This document shows, one piece after another, positions 45,158 to 52,414 of a stretch of 62,955 bases of DNA (positions are counted from its first letter, which is position 1; each line of letters opens with the position of its first letter). The translations under genes and the position numbers were made by a program. Origin of the DNA: Bacteroidales bacterium. Its GTDB lineage: Bacteria; Bacteroidota; Bacteroidia; Bacteroidales; Lentimicrobiaceae. The stretch spans positions 1 to 62,955 of the forward strand of contig JAEUTG010000011.1 in the NCBI GenBank assembly GCA_016788045.1, read 5' to 3'. Under the pieces are notes generated by a model. That model saw nothing but the letters and a program-made list of their open reading frames with translations, searched no databases and was not told where the DNA came from.

Positions 45158-45910
45158 TCAGTAGTATAGAAACTTTCTCTCTGTGAGCTGCACAGGTTTG
45201 TTGCTGATGAAAGAAGATTTCCTGATCCAGTTCCCTTTTTCATCAATCACATAAAGATGGGTAGTCTTACTCAGGAGAGTGCCCTGTGCATCAAAAGAAG
45301 ACTCCGAAGCAACATTCCCTTTGGAATCATAAGCATAGGTTGTTCGTTCAAGTAGCTGACCACTTCCATTGTAAACATTGGTTTCTGTTACCTGATTCAC
45401 CAAATTACAGGTATACCTGATTTTCGTAGTCAACTGGTTATCAGCACCAATGGTGTTCTCCTCTGTCAACAGGCCGTTGCTGCCATACAGATATTCTTTG
45501 CGTTTGCCGGGTTTGTTCTGTTCATCATAACTGATGTCTTCCTTCAGGGTGCCGTTGTCGTTATATAAATACACAATCCTGAACATAAACAGATCATTGG
45601 CTGAATAAACGGTCATCCCGCTTCTGAATCCTCGTTCGTTGTATGCATATACATACTTTTTCCTGACAGAACTGTCAGGATTCAGACTGATGTCAAGAAT
45701 TTTATTCCCTTTTTCTGTAAAGGAATTGATATACCATTTGGCAGGTTCACTTCTGTCGAATCCAAAACCGGAAGCGTCAGGAAGAAAAGTTTTCTCACTC
45801 ATGCTTTTTACTTTCCCGAACAGATTCAGCGCTGCATAATCATTGCTTTGGCCCCATGCAATCAACATGTTCATTCCGGTGAGGAAAACCAAAAGCACAA
45901 TTTTTTTCAT
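45158..45910 (-). CDS. Secreted YD-repeat-like protein of unknown function
   Basis: A 250-residue protein with signal peptide 1-21 (MKKIVLLVFLTGMNMLIAWGQ). Residues about 70-250 contain about six imperfect repeats of about 21 residues, each with a Tyr- and Asn/Asp-rich turn followed by G-x-L (for example YLYNDNGTLKEDISYDEQN, YLYGSNGLLTEENTI, YAYDSKGNVASESSFDAQG). They resemble YD/RHS or MORN-like beta-meander repeats. There is no sorting domain, so it is probably periplasmic. No partner is evident. Confidence 0.75.
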   Translation of the reverse strand: MKKIVLLVFLTGMNMLIAWGQSNDYAALNLFGKVKSMSEKTFLPDASGFGFDRSEPAKWYINSFTEKGNKILDISLNPDSSVRKKYVYAYNERGFRSGMTVYSANDLFMFRIVYLYNDNGTLKEDISYDEQNKPGKRKEYLYGSNGLLTEENTIGADNQLTTKIRYTCNLVNQVTETNVYNGSGQLLERTTYAYDSKGNVASESSFDAQGTLLSKTTHLYVIDEKGNWIRKSSFISNKPVQLTERKFLYY

Positions 45911-46099
45911 TTCAATGCAGTTTTACACGATTACAGGAACATTCAACAGCGCTTATTTTGCTGATAGAAAGACTATTAGGGATTTTTTTCTGTTTTTAAG
46001 CCAGCCAAATACATTTCAGCCCGGGACAATGAATGCCTTCAGTACTATAAGCAATCATAGGCCGGATAAGGTAAACGAAGAAGCCAGAGCGCATCCGCG

Positions 46100-46201
46100 T
46101 TAGTTTTTGGCTTTCTTCTCCTTCTTCTCAAGTCTTTTTTCTTTCAGGGTTTTTGTAGGAGCTTTTTTAGCTTCCTTCTTTGCATCCATCGATTTTGCCA
46201 T
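46100..46201 (-). CDS. 33-residue Lys-rich basic protein
   Basis: A short gene beginning MAKSMDAKKEAKKAPTKTLK and ending EKRLEKKEKKAKN. It is almost half lysine, with one proline, so it is highly charged and probably disordered or helical on nucleic acid. A full -7 box lies 63 bp upstream. I recall similar tiny Lys-rich MAKSxDAKK proteins in Bacteroidota genomes, but do not know a function; association with DNA, RNA or ribosomes would be a guess. No other reading is as plausible for this stretch. Confidence 0.65.
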   Translation of the reverse strand: MAKSMDAKKEAKKAPTKTLKEKRLEKKEKKAKN

Positions 46202-46263
46202 GGTAAAGGATTGTTAACGTTTGGAAATTTCAGACCAGTAAGCTGGACTGACTTTTTGATTTA

Positions 46264-46271
46264 CAAATATA
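46264..46271 (-). promoter_or_regulatory. Putative -7 box for the Lys-rich microprotein
   Basis: The minus strand reads TATATTTG, a full TAnnTTTG match, 63 bp upstream of the ATG at 46201. A -33 element is not clear. Confidence 0.4.
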
Positions 46272-46394
46272 GCAAGCATTCCTGTAAATGGTACGGTGTA
46301 TTGACAGGGAAATCTGCTCAAGTCCATGCCTTAGCTTCTCATTTATAAAATACTGAAATACAAAGCTATACGAATTTTGTGTTTTTTAATTATC

Positions 46395-46416
46395 CGTTTA
46401 TAAACGTTTACAAACG
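46395..46416. promoter_or_regulatory. Overlapping CGTTTA-AAACG palindromes upstream of ssb
   Basis: Perfect palindrome CGTTTATAAACG (46395-46406) shares its last CG with CGTTTACAAACG (46405-46416), palindromic outside the two central bases. Tandem 10-bp phasing of the same half-site is typical of an operator. It lies 150 bp before the first ssb ATG and could regulate ssb or the divergent Lys-rich gene. The binding protein is not identifiable. Confidence 0.45.
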
Positions 46417-46566
46417 ATTATATCCGAAAGTAAGTGACTAATAACCGACTCTGGTTTTCAGCTGGTTGTAGTTTTGCCACATCGTTCAACCACCAGTAGT
46501 CTGGGTTGGAAAGAGGAAGTAAGTTAAATGTTGAACAGGCCTGAAGAAGGCTCAAAACCAAAAACA

Positions 46567-46911
46567 ATGAAAGCGTTAAACAATCGCGTACAATTGATCG
46601 GACACCTGGGTTCAGACCCGGAAGTAAAAACCTTTGAGAATGGAAGTATGGTGGCACGCCTGTCGCTGGCCACCACCGAACGTGCAACAGGCAGTAAGGG
46701 AGAAAAAGCCATCCGTACCCAATGGCACCAGTTGGTGGTCTGGGGAAAACTTGCCGAGATCTGCAGCAAATACCTTCAGAAAGGCAGGGAGATTGCCATC
46801 GAAGGGCGGATAGCCTACCGGACATTCACCGATCAGGAAGGAAACAGCCGGCTGGTAACAGAAATTACGGTAAACGATCTGCTGATGATGAGCGGCAGAC
46901 AGGCTGTGTAA
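46567..46911 (+). CDS. ssb: Single-stranded DNA-binding protein, paralogue 1 (tail-less)
   Basis: A 114-residue OB-fold protein. The ATG at 46567 gives the usual start MKALNNRVQLIGHLGSDPEV; an upstream frame adds 13 unrelated residues. It has the SSB core: GHLGSDPEVK (strand 1), ARLSLATTE, QWHQLVVWGKLAEICSKYLQKGREIAIEGRIAYRTF and ITVNDLLMM. It ends MSGRQAV, so it lacks the Gly/Pro linker and acidic DDDIPF-type tip that recruit repair proteins. It is the most diverged of three tandem copies (no Asp/Lys-rich DKNG loop; ATGSKGEKAIRT instead). Followed 39 bp later by copy 2. Confidence 0.93.
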   Translation: MKALNNRVQLIGHLGSDPEVKTFENGSMVARLSLATTERATGSKGEKAIRTQWHQLVVWGKLAEICSKYLQKGREIAIEGRIAYRTFTDQEGNSRLVTEITVNDLLMMSGRQAV

Positions 46912-46950
46912 CTATCAAACAAAGGTTAACGATTTAAAAAGCGAAAAAAA

Positions 46951-47289
46951 ATGAACAATCTGAGAAATTCTGTACAACTGATCGGCCGGCTGGGTGCCGA
47001 TCCCGAAGTTAAAACCCTGGGAAGTAACCTGAAGATAGCCCGCCTTCGTATTGCTACCAGCGAAGAATACAAAGACAAAAACGGTGAAAAAGTGCGGCAG
47101 ACGCACTGGCACAACCTGGTTGCCTGGGGAGGACTTGCAGAAGTCTGTGAGACCCACCTCAACAAAGGCAGGGAAATTGCCATCGAAGGCCGTCTTGGCT
47201 ACAGGGTTTATACCGACAAGGAAAATGTCAAGCATTTCATCACCGAAATCACCCTGAACGAACTGGTTATGATCGGTCCCAAAGCCTGA
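46951..47289 (+). CDS. ssb: Single-stranded DNA-binding protein, paralogue 2 (tail-less)
   Basis: A 112-residue OB-fold protein with SVQLIGRLGADPEVKTLG, IARLRIATSEEYKDKNGEKV, THWHNLVAWGGLAEVCETHL and KGREIAIEGRLGYRVYTDKE, ending NELVMIGPKA. It lacks the acidic C-terminal tip. It differs from its neighbours at the aromatic/basic DNA-contact surface, for instance VAWGG in place of VVWGK, so binding strength may differ. It is the middle of three tandem copies. Confidence 0.93.
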   Translation: MNNLRNSVQLIGRLGADPEVKTLGSNLKIARLRIATSEEYKDKNGEKVRQTHWHNLVAWGGLAEVCETHLNKGREIAIEGRLGYRVYTDKENVKHFITEITLNELVMIGPKA

Positions 47290-47353
47290 TATCCATATTT
47301 ATCCAGGATAATTCAATCAACTTAATCAATCAATCACTCAAAAAATCAATGCC

Positions 47354-47698
47354 ATGAATTCATTAAGAAACCGCGTACAGTTAATCGGTCACCTCGGAGC
47401 TGATCCTGAAATCAAAACCCTTGAAAGCAACAAGAAGATTGCCAGGCTTTCGATAGCCACCAACGATGAGTACACCGACAAGAACGGTCAGAAAGTCAAA
47501 CAAACACAGTGGCACAACCTGGTGGTATGGGGCAAACTTGCAGAAACCTGTGAAAAGTACCTTGTGAAAGGCAGAGAAATCGCCATTGAAGGTAAGCTCA
47601 CTTACCGCACCTGGAACGACAAGGACGGAAAAAGCCACAACATCACCGAAGTGGTTGTCAACGAACTGCTCATGATGGGAAGCAAGGATAAGTCGTAA
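47354..47698 (+). CDS. ssb: Single-stranded DNA-binding protein, paralogue 3 (tail-less)
   Basis: A 114-residue OB-fold protein with RVQLIGHLGADPEIKTLESN, IARLSIATNDEYTDKNGQKV, TQWHNLVVWGKLAETCEKYL and KGREIAIEGKLTYRTWNDKD, ending LLMMGSKDKS. This copy is the closest of the three to a consensus short SSB. It also lacks the acidic C-terminal tip. It closes the cluster and is followed by a strong terminator. Confidence 0.94.
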   Translation: MNSLRNRVQLIGHLGADPEIKTLESNKKIARLSIATNDEYTDKNGQKVKQTQWHNLVVWGKLAETCEKYLVKGREIAIEGKLTYRTWNDKDGKSHNITEVVVNELLMMGSKDKS

Positions 47699-47721
47699 CG
47701 TACTTATATGCAGATTTTTAT

Positions 47722-47749
47722 AAAGGAGCGGGCTTCCCGCTCCTTTTTT
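47722..47749 (+). terminator. Rho-independent terminator of the ssb cluster
   Basis: Stem AAAGGAGCGGG (47722-47732) / CCCGCTCCTTT (47736-47746) with a three-base loop CTT and a T-run. It lies 23 bp after the last ssb stop codon. Confidence 0.92.
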
Positions 47750-47938
47750 ATTCACATAGTTAAACACATACCTGATAAAATGGGCTTTATTTCAGGGCCA
47801 CTTGTCTCTTTTTGTTAATAAAGACTGCAAATTCCATCAATACAATAACTTAAACGGCTATTATTTTGTTATTTACTTGTGATTTCCCTTTTAGGGAAAG
47901 GTTGTGATTGTAAGTAAATTTACGTCAGAGATCTTTTT

Positions 47939-48463
47939 ATGAAGCGTTTGGTCATTATGTTGTCAGTTGCTTTGGGGTTGTTCGGTTGTAAAACAGGTGA
48001 AGTATTGCCTACTTCCGTGGGAGAGGTAAATCTGCAGAGATATACCGGGCTCTGGTATGATGTGGCCTCTTTTCCGGCAAGGTTTCAGAAAAACTGTTTT
48101 TGTACAACGGCAACCTATACACTTACCGATGAAGGAACAGTCGAGGTGTACAATTCCTGCCGCAAGGGTGGCGCTCAGGGTAAGGTAAGCGGAATCCGAG
48201 GCAAAGCTTTTGCTGTAAAAGGCAGCAACAACACCAAGCTGAAGGTTCAGTTTTTCTGGCCTTTCAGAGCCGATTACTGGATTGTTAAACTCGATAAGGA
48301 TTATCAATGGGCTGTGGTTTCCACACCCGGGAAAAACTACCTGTGGATACTCAGCCGTACTCCGGTTATGGACGAAATGGTGTACAACACCATCGTTGAT
48401 TCACTCAGGGCAGAGCATTACGACACCGGTTTATTGCATCGCACCCCCCAGCTTTGTAAATGA
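47939..48463 (+). CDS. blc: Bacterial lipocalin (Blc-like) lipoprotein
   Basis: A 174-residue lipoprotein. The signal peptide ends at a lipobox LFGCKTG (Cys17), so it is lipid-anchored. The lipocalin motif YTGLWYDVASFPARFQKNC (GxW, about 35-53) and a run of beta strands (ATYTLTDEGTVEVYNSCRKG, KLKVQFFWPFRADYWIVKLD, WAVVSTPGKNYLWILSRTP) define the Blc family. Two or three cysteines (53, 55, 68) may form disulfides. These proteins bind lysophospholipids or other hydrophobic ligands in the envelope. It is 24 bp from the PhoH-like gene and may be cotranscribed with it, although the functions differ. Confidence 0.9.
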   Translation: MKRLVIMLSVALGLFGCKTGEVLPTSVGEVNLQRYTGLWYDVASFPARFQKNCFCTTATYTLTDEGTVEVYNSCRKGGAQGKVSGIRGKAFAVKGSNNTKLKVQFFWPFRADYWIVKLDKDYQWAVVSTPGKNYLWILSRTPVMDEMVYNTIVDSLRAEHYDTGLLHRTPQLCK

Positions 48464-48487
48464 TTGTATTATTGAAAACTACGCAAT

Positions 48488-50200
48488 ATGGCTAAAAGAA
48501 AACTGAAAGACGAATTTGCTGACCTCATCAAAACCCCCGCAATTCCTTCCCTGAAAACCAAGAAAACTTCCAGAACCGAAAAAACGGTCAGGGCTGAAAA
48601 AAAAGTCAGGGCCGTCAAGCCTGTTAAAATTGCCAGCCGCCCCTTGAAACCCAGGCCGGCAAAGCCATTGCACGAACCCGGAGAACAGCTTGCAGCGCCT
48701 GTTCCAAATGAAGTGGGAACGGAAACTGCTGAAAAAGGAACTGCCAGATCTGTCAGTGCGAAACGGAAAACTTTAAAAACAAAGGCTGAACCTGTTGTCC
48801 ATGCACGAAAGGAACCTCTGATCAGTGATCTTCCGGAATCTGCACATGAAACCCCCAAACCGAAAGCTGTAAAGGTCAGGGGCGAGAAAAAAATCTTCGT
48901 GATCGACACTTCAGTGATTCTCTACAACCACGACAGCATCAACAACTTTGAAGATAACGATGTTGCCATCCCCATCACGGTGCTTGAGGAACTCGATAAC
49001 TTCAAAAAGGGAAACGATACCAAGAATTTTGAAGCCCGTGAGTTCATCCGTATCATTGATACACTCTCGGAGAACGGCATGCTGACCGACTGGATCCCCC
49101 TGGTGAAATCAAAAGGTGGTAAGTTTAAGGTGGTGATGAATGAAAAGAGCGAACTGGATGCCCGCCTCATTTTTGATGACAACAAGCCCGACCACCGCAT
49201 TCTGAATGCGGCCCTTGCCTTAACGCAGGAGTACCCTGGCAGAAAAGTGGTACTGGTGAGCAAGGATATCAACCTCCGCCTGAAAGCCAAATCCCTGAAT
49301 ATTGCTGCAGAGGATTTTCTTACCGGCAAGATCAAGGATGTAGAAGGACTGTACACCGGAATTTCCACCATCAATAACCTGAGTGGAAAAATCATTGATA
49401 AACTCTATCAGCAGGGATACTGTCTGCCCAAGGATATCGGGGTGAAAAACCCGATTCCGAACCAGTACTACATTCTCCGTAATACCACCACTTCAGCCCT
49501 TGCTTTTTATAATGCACTCACAAAGAAGGTTGAACGGCTGGAAAAAAGGCCCGCCTTCAGGATTACCCCCCGCAATGCCGAACAGGTGTTTGCCATGCAT
49601 GCCATTCTGAATCCCGAAGTTAAGCTCGTTACCCTCCAGGGTGTTGCAGGGACAGGGAAGACCCTGCTGGCGCTTGCTGCCGCCCTCGAGCAGAAACGGA
49701 ACTTCAAGCAGGTGTTTCTGGCAAGACCCATTGTACCGCTCAGTAATAAGGATATCGGATTCCTTCCCGGGGATATCAAATCCAAGATCAATCCTTACAT
49801 GGAACCACTGTATGACAATCTGAAATTCATTCAGAGCCAGTACAGCGAAAAGGACAAGGAATTTAAAAACATCACGGATTCACTTGAGAACGAGAAACTG
49901 GTGATTCAACCTCTGGCCTACATCAGGGGAAGAAGTATCTCGAATGTCTGCTTTATCGTGGATGAAGCCCAGAACCTGACACCGCACGAAATCAAAACCA
50001 TCATTACCCGGGCCGGCCAGGGAACCAAGATCATTTTTACCGGCGACATCTACCAGATTGATACCCCTTACCTGGATGCCCAGAGTAACGGGTTGTCATA
50101 CCTGATCGACAAAGTGAAACATCATTCAATTTATGCTCATGTGAGGCTCGAAAAAGGAGAAAGGTCTGAACTGGCCAACCTGGCCAATGACCTGCTCTGA
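48488..50200 (+). CDS. PhoH2-type protein: PIN ribonuclease fused to PhoH helicase/ATPase
   Basis: A 570-residue fusion. Residues 1-133 are a disordered extension very rich in Lys, Arg, Pro and Ala (KTKKTSRTEKTVRAEKKVRA and similar). The PIN nuclease (about 135-285) starts IFVIDTSVILYNHDS (Asp140) and has ITVLEELDNFKKGND, SKDINLRLKAKSL and other acidic positions. The PhoH domain (about 365-570) has Walker A GVAGTGKT (385-392) and Walker B FIVDEAQ (489-495), plus the Q/N-rich ITRAGQGTKIIFTGD motif. PhoH2 proteins couple ATP-driven RNA unwinding to RNA cleavage; some are toxin-antitoxin systems. No separate antitoxin gene precedes it here. The extension is much longer and more basic than usual. 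Confidence 0.92.
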   Translation: MAKRKLKDEFADLIKTPAIPSLKTKKTSRTEKTVRAEKKVRAVKPVKIASRPLKPRPAKPLHEPGEQLAAPVPNEVGTETAEKGTARSVSAKRKTLKTKAEPVVHARKEPLISDLPESAHETPKPKAVKVRGEKKIFVIDTSVILYNHDSINNFEDNDVAIPITVLEELDNFKKGNDTKNFEAREFIRIIDTLSENGMLTDWIPLVKSKGGKFKVVMNEKSELDARLIFDDNKPDHRILNAALALTQEYPGRKVVLVSKDINLRLKAKSLNIAAEDFLTGKIKDVEGLYTGISTINNLSGKIIDKLYQQGYCLPKDIGVKNPIPNQYYILRNTTTSALAFYNALTKKVERLEKRPAFRITPRNAEQVFAMHAILNPEVKLVTLQGVAGTGKTLLALAAALEQKRNFKQVFLARPIVPLSNKDIGFLPGDIKSKINPYMEPLYDNLKFIQSQYSEKDKEFKNITDSLENEKLVIQPLAYIRGRSISNVCFIVDEAQNLTPHEIKTIITRAGQGTKIIFTGDIYQIDTPYLDAQSNGLSYLIDKVKHHSIYAHVRLEKGERSELANLANDLL

Positions 50201-50209
50201 TCAGCCAGG

Positions 50210-50743
50210 TCATTCTACAACATATTCCAGTTGGACCAGGCCGGTAGGGAAAGACCTGGAGTTTATCAGTTTCAGATTCTGTAACGGATTCCCTTCACCG
50301 AAAAGCCGGATCCCCCCTCCGAGGATGACCGGAATGACAGAGATCACCATATGGCCGATCAGTTTTTTCCTGATCAGCGTGTTCACAGTTTCTGCTCCTC
50401 CATCAATGTAAATCCCCTTGCCCGGAATACATCTCAGCTGCTCCACGAGTGCACATGGATCCAGTCCGGTAAACGTAACCTTTCCTGATTTCCCTGCTTT
50501 GGAACGGGAGATAACAAATACCTCTTTGTCTGCATAAGGATTCTCAATTCCCATGGTTTGCAGGGTATCCCACGTTTTCCGGCCAAGAACAACCGTATCT
50601 GTTGTGTTGAAGAAGTCTGAATATCCATAATCCTCTCCATCTGCCTTCACCAGATCCAGAAAGCTGATCTCCCCATTGCTGTCAGCGATGTATCCATCAA
50701 GGCTGGTAGCTATAAAAAGTGAAACCCGACGTTGCATGGCCAT
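50210..50743 (-). CDS. Dihydrofolate reductase / RibD C-terminal-like reductase
   Basis: A 177-residue protein with the family start RRVSLFIATSLDGYIADSNGEISFLD and the NADPH-binding segment GKGIYIDGGAETVNTLI. The later segment PVILGGGIRLFGE is typical of RibD-C reductases. These small proteins reduce pteridine-like or unknown substrates; the substrate here is not known and standard folate DHFR is not implied. It is the third gene of an overlapping cluster: its ATG shares bases with the stop of the M28 peptidase gene (TAATG), so it is probably translationally coupled. Confidence 0.88.
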   Translation of the reverse strand: MAMQRRVSLFIATSLDGYIADSNGEISFLDLVKADGEDYGYSDFFNTTDTVVLGRKTWDTLQTMGIENPYADKEVFVISRSKAGKSGKVTFTGLDPCALVEQLRCIPGKGIYIDGGAETVNTLIRKKLIGHMVISVIPVILGGGIRLFGEGNPLQNLKLINSRSFPTGLVQLEYVVE

Positions 50744-51750
50744 TATACTGATTCATAAACCACTGTGAGCACAGTGTGCCCCACTGCGTGAAGTGTGGTT
50801 TTACTGATGTTCGACATGTCATCTTTTACGGTATGCCAGTAGTCGAAAAACCCCTTTTCCCGGTCGGGGTTGTAGTCAATGATATCGATCGTGGGAATGC
50901 CGGTGATTTCATTTACATAGAGATGATCATCGGTTAATCCCCCGGTTTGCCTTTTCAGGAAGAATTCTTCGTACCCCAACCTGTGGGCGACATCCCAGAC
51001 CCTGCGCATGATTTCAGGTGCATAATACATCGAGGTGCCTTCCATAGTAAAGGTAGCGCCATTGGCGCCAACCATGTCGAGCAGAATGCCAAATCTGGCT
51101 GAATAGCCCGGTACATGAGGATTTCTTGACCAATATTGCGATCCCAGACCCCAGGAATCCTGGGTAGAACTTGCAGATTCTTCATGATCGCCATAATCCT
51201 CGGCATCGAACAGTACGATATCAACACCCAGGCCGGGGTTATGCTGACTCATCTGTCTGGCGATCTCGAGGAGCACGCCTACCCCGCTGCCCCCATCGTT
51301 GGCTGCAGGCACCGGTTTCCGGCGATTGGCCGGGTCGGGATCATGATCTGCCCAGGGCCGCGAATCCCAATGGGCACACAACAATACCCTGGATTTATCT
51401 TCCGGATTGAACGATGCGATGATATTCCGAGAATCGAGCAGGGTGCCGTCAGAAGCCTTCAGGCGGGTCTGCTGAACCACCACTTCAGCGGTGAATCTTT
51501 TCAGGGTATTTTCAAGCCAGACGGCACAAGCTTTATGAGCTGCTGTATTCGGAACCCTGGGCCCGAAGGCAACCTGCTTCTCAATATAGAAGTAGGCCGA
51601 ATCCGCATTAAATCCGGGCACAAATACCTGAGGCTTTGTCTGTTTCCCTGTTTCTGCCGGTTTTTCTCCCGATGGCCGGTTGTTGCAGGAAGTAAAGGAA
51701 ATCAACACCATCAGAAGCAGAACAGGCATTGTTATAACATCGTTTTTCAT
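50743..51750 (-). CDS. M28 family metallopeptidase (lipoprotein), glutaminyl-cyclase-like
   Basis: A 335-residue lipoprotein; the lipobox VLISFTSC puts the lipidated Cys at about residue 22. The M28 core includes LLCAHWDSRPWAD (His), AANDGGSGVGVLLEIA (bridging Asp), VLFDAEDYGDHEE (Glu pair) and, late, LHAVGHTVL. The shape HWDSRPWADHD followed by AANDGGSG is the pattern of bacterial glutaminyl-peptide cyclotransferase-like proteins, which form N-terminal pyroglutamate. An aminopeptidase role is also possible. The protein should act at the periplasmic face of a membrane. Its start overlaps the stop of the nitroreductase gene (ATGA) and its stop overlaps the start of the reductase gene. Confidence 0.9.
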   Translation of the reverse strand: MKNDVITMPVLLLMVLISFTSCNNRPSGEKPAETGKQTKPQVFVPGFNADSAYFYIEKQVAFGPRVPNTAAHKACAVWLENTLKRFTAEVVVQQTRLKASDGTLLDSRNIIASFNPEDKSRVLLCAHWDSRPWADHDPDPANRRKPVPAANDGGSGVGVLLEIARQMSQHNPGLGVDIVLFDAEDYGDHEESASSTQDSWGLGSQYWSRNPHVPGYSARFGILLDMVGANGATFTMEGTSMYYAPEIMRRVWDVAHRLGYEEFFLKRQTGGLTDDHLYVNEITGIPTIDIIDYNPDREKGFFDYWHTVKDDMSNISKTTLHAVGHTVLTVVYESV

Positions 51751-52364
51751 TGCTTATTGGTCTGTTTATTAAATACTTCTGAAGGTTTCCCGAAACTGCC
51801 ACTGAAAACCAGGTCCTGAATCTTTATTCTTTCTCTTGGTGTGGTTTCCATTTTCCGGAGGTTTTCATGAAGGAGTTCCGGATCACCAATGGTACCAACC
51901 GCGATAATCGTCATCACCCTGTACTCACCGGGGATTTCAAAAGCCTCTATGGTTTTTGCTGCATCGAAACCTCCCATCTGGTGAACATACAAACCGTCGG
52001 CTGAAGCCTGAAAAGTCAGGTGAGCAACCGATTGTCCCAGATCGTAAACTGCTGCTGTATTGGGCTCTCCCTTGTGATTGGTGGTTTTGGCAATGGCAAG
52101 CAACAGCACCGGCGCAGTCACTGCCCACAGGCGGTTGAATTCCACCATAGAATCCACCAGTTTGTTGTAGGTTTCATCTCCCTTGAATCCGATGATAAAC
52201 CGCCAGGGTTGTTGATTGGAAGCCGATGGTGACCACCGTGCGGCTTCCAGAAAGTTTTTAATTTTTTCTGTTTCGACTGGCTGAGGGCTGTATGCTCTTG
52301 GCGACCATCTGTTGCGCAGCAGATCGTTGATCGGATAGTCGGTTGACGCTGTTTTGATGTGCAT
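51747..52364 (-). CDS. Nitroreductase family protein
   Basis: A 205-residue FMN-dependent oxidoreductase. It carries the family start LLRNRWSPRAYSPQPVETEKI, the flavin-contact block AARWSPSASNQQPWRFII and the C-terminal IAVGTIGDPE. A dimeric FMN enzyme reducing nitro, quinone or related compounds with NAD(P)H is expected; the natural substrate is unknown. It is the first gene of a three-gene cluster with M28 and RibD-like genes (overlaps of 4 and 1 bp), preceded by a full -7 box 15 bp upstream. An organic-solute reductase with an envelope peptidase is a puzzling combination. Confidence 0.92.
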   Translation of the reverse strand: MHIKTASTDYPINDLLRNRWSPRAYSPQPVETEKIKNFLEAARWSPSASNQQPWRFIIGFKGDETYNKLVDSMVEFNRLWAVTAPVLLLAIAKTTNHKGEPNTAAVYDLGQSVAHLTFQASADGLYVHQMGGFDAAKTIEAFEIPGEYRVMTIIAVGTIGDPELLHENLRKMETTPRERIKIQDLVFSGSFGKPSEVFNKQTNKQ

Positions 52365-52379
52365 TTTTTATTGAATAAA

Positions 52380-52387
52380 CAAAGTTA
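52380..52387 (-). promoter_or_regulatory. Putative -7 box of the nitroreductase operon
   Basis: The minus strand reads TAACTTTG, a full TAnnTTTG match, 16 bp upstream of the ATG at 52364. No clear -33. Confidence 0.5.
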
Positions 52388-52414
52388 ACAAGGTGAAGTT
52401 TGCCGGAGAGCCGG

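Larger units (their letters stand above)
46202..46566. other. Divergent intergenic region before ssb cluster
   Basis: AT-rich, 365 bp. It holds the -7 box for the 33-residue gene (46264-46271) and overlapping palindromes at 46395-46416. A minus ORF (46418-46825) across this region and ssb is a shadow. Confidence 0.5.
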
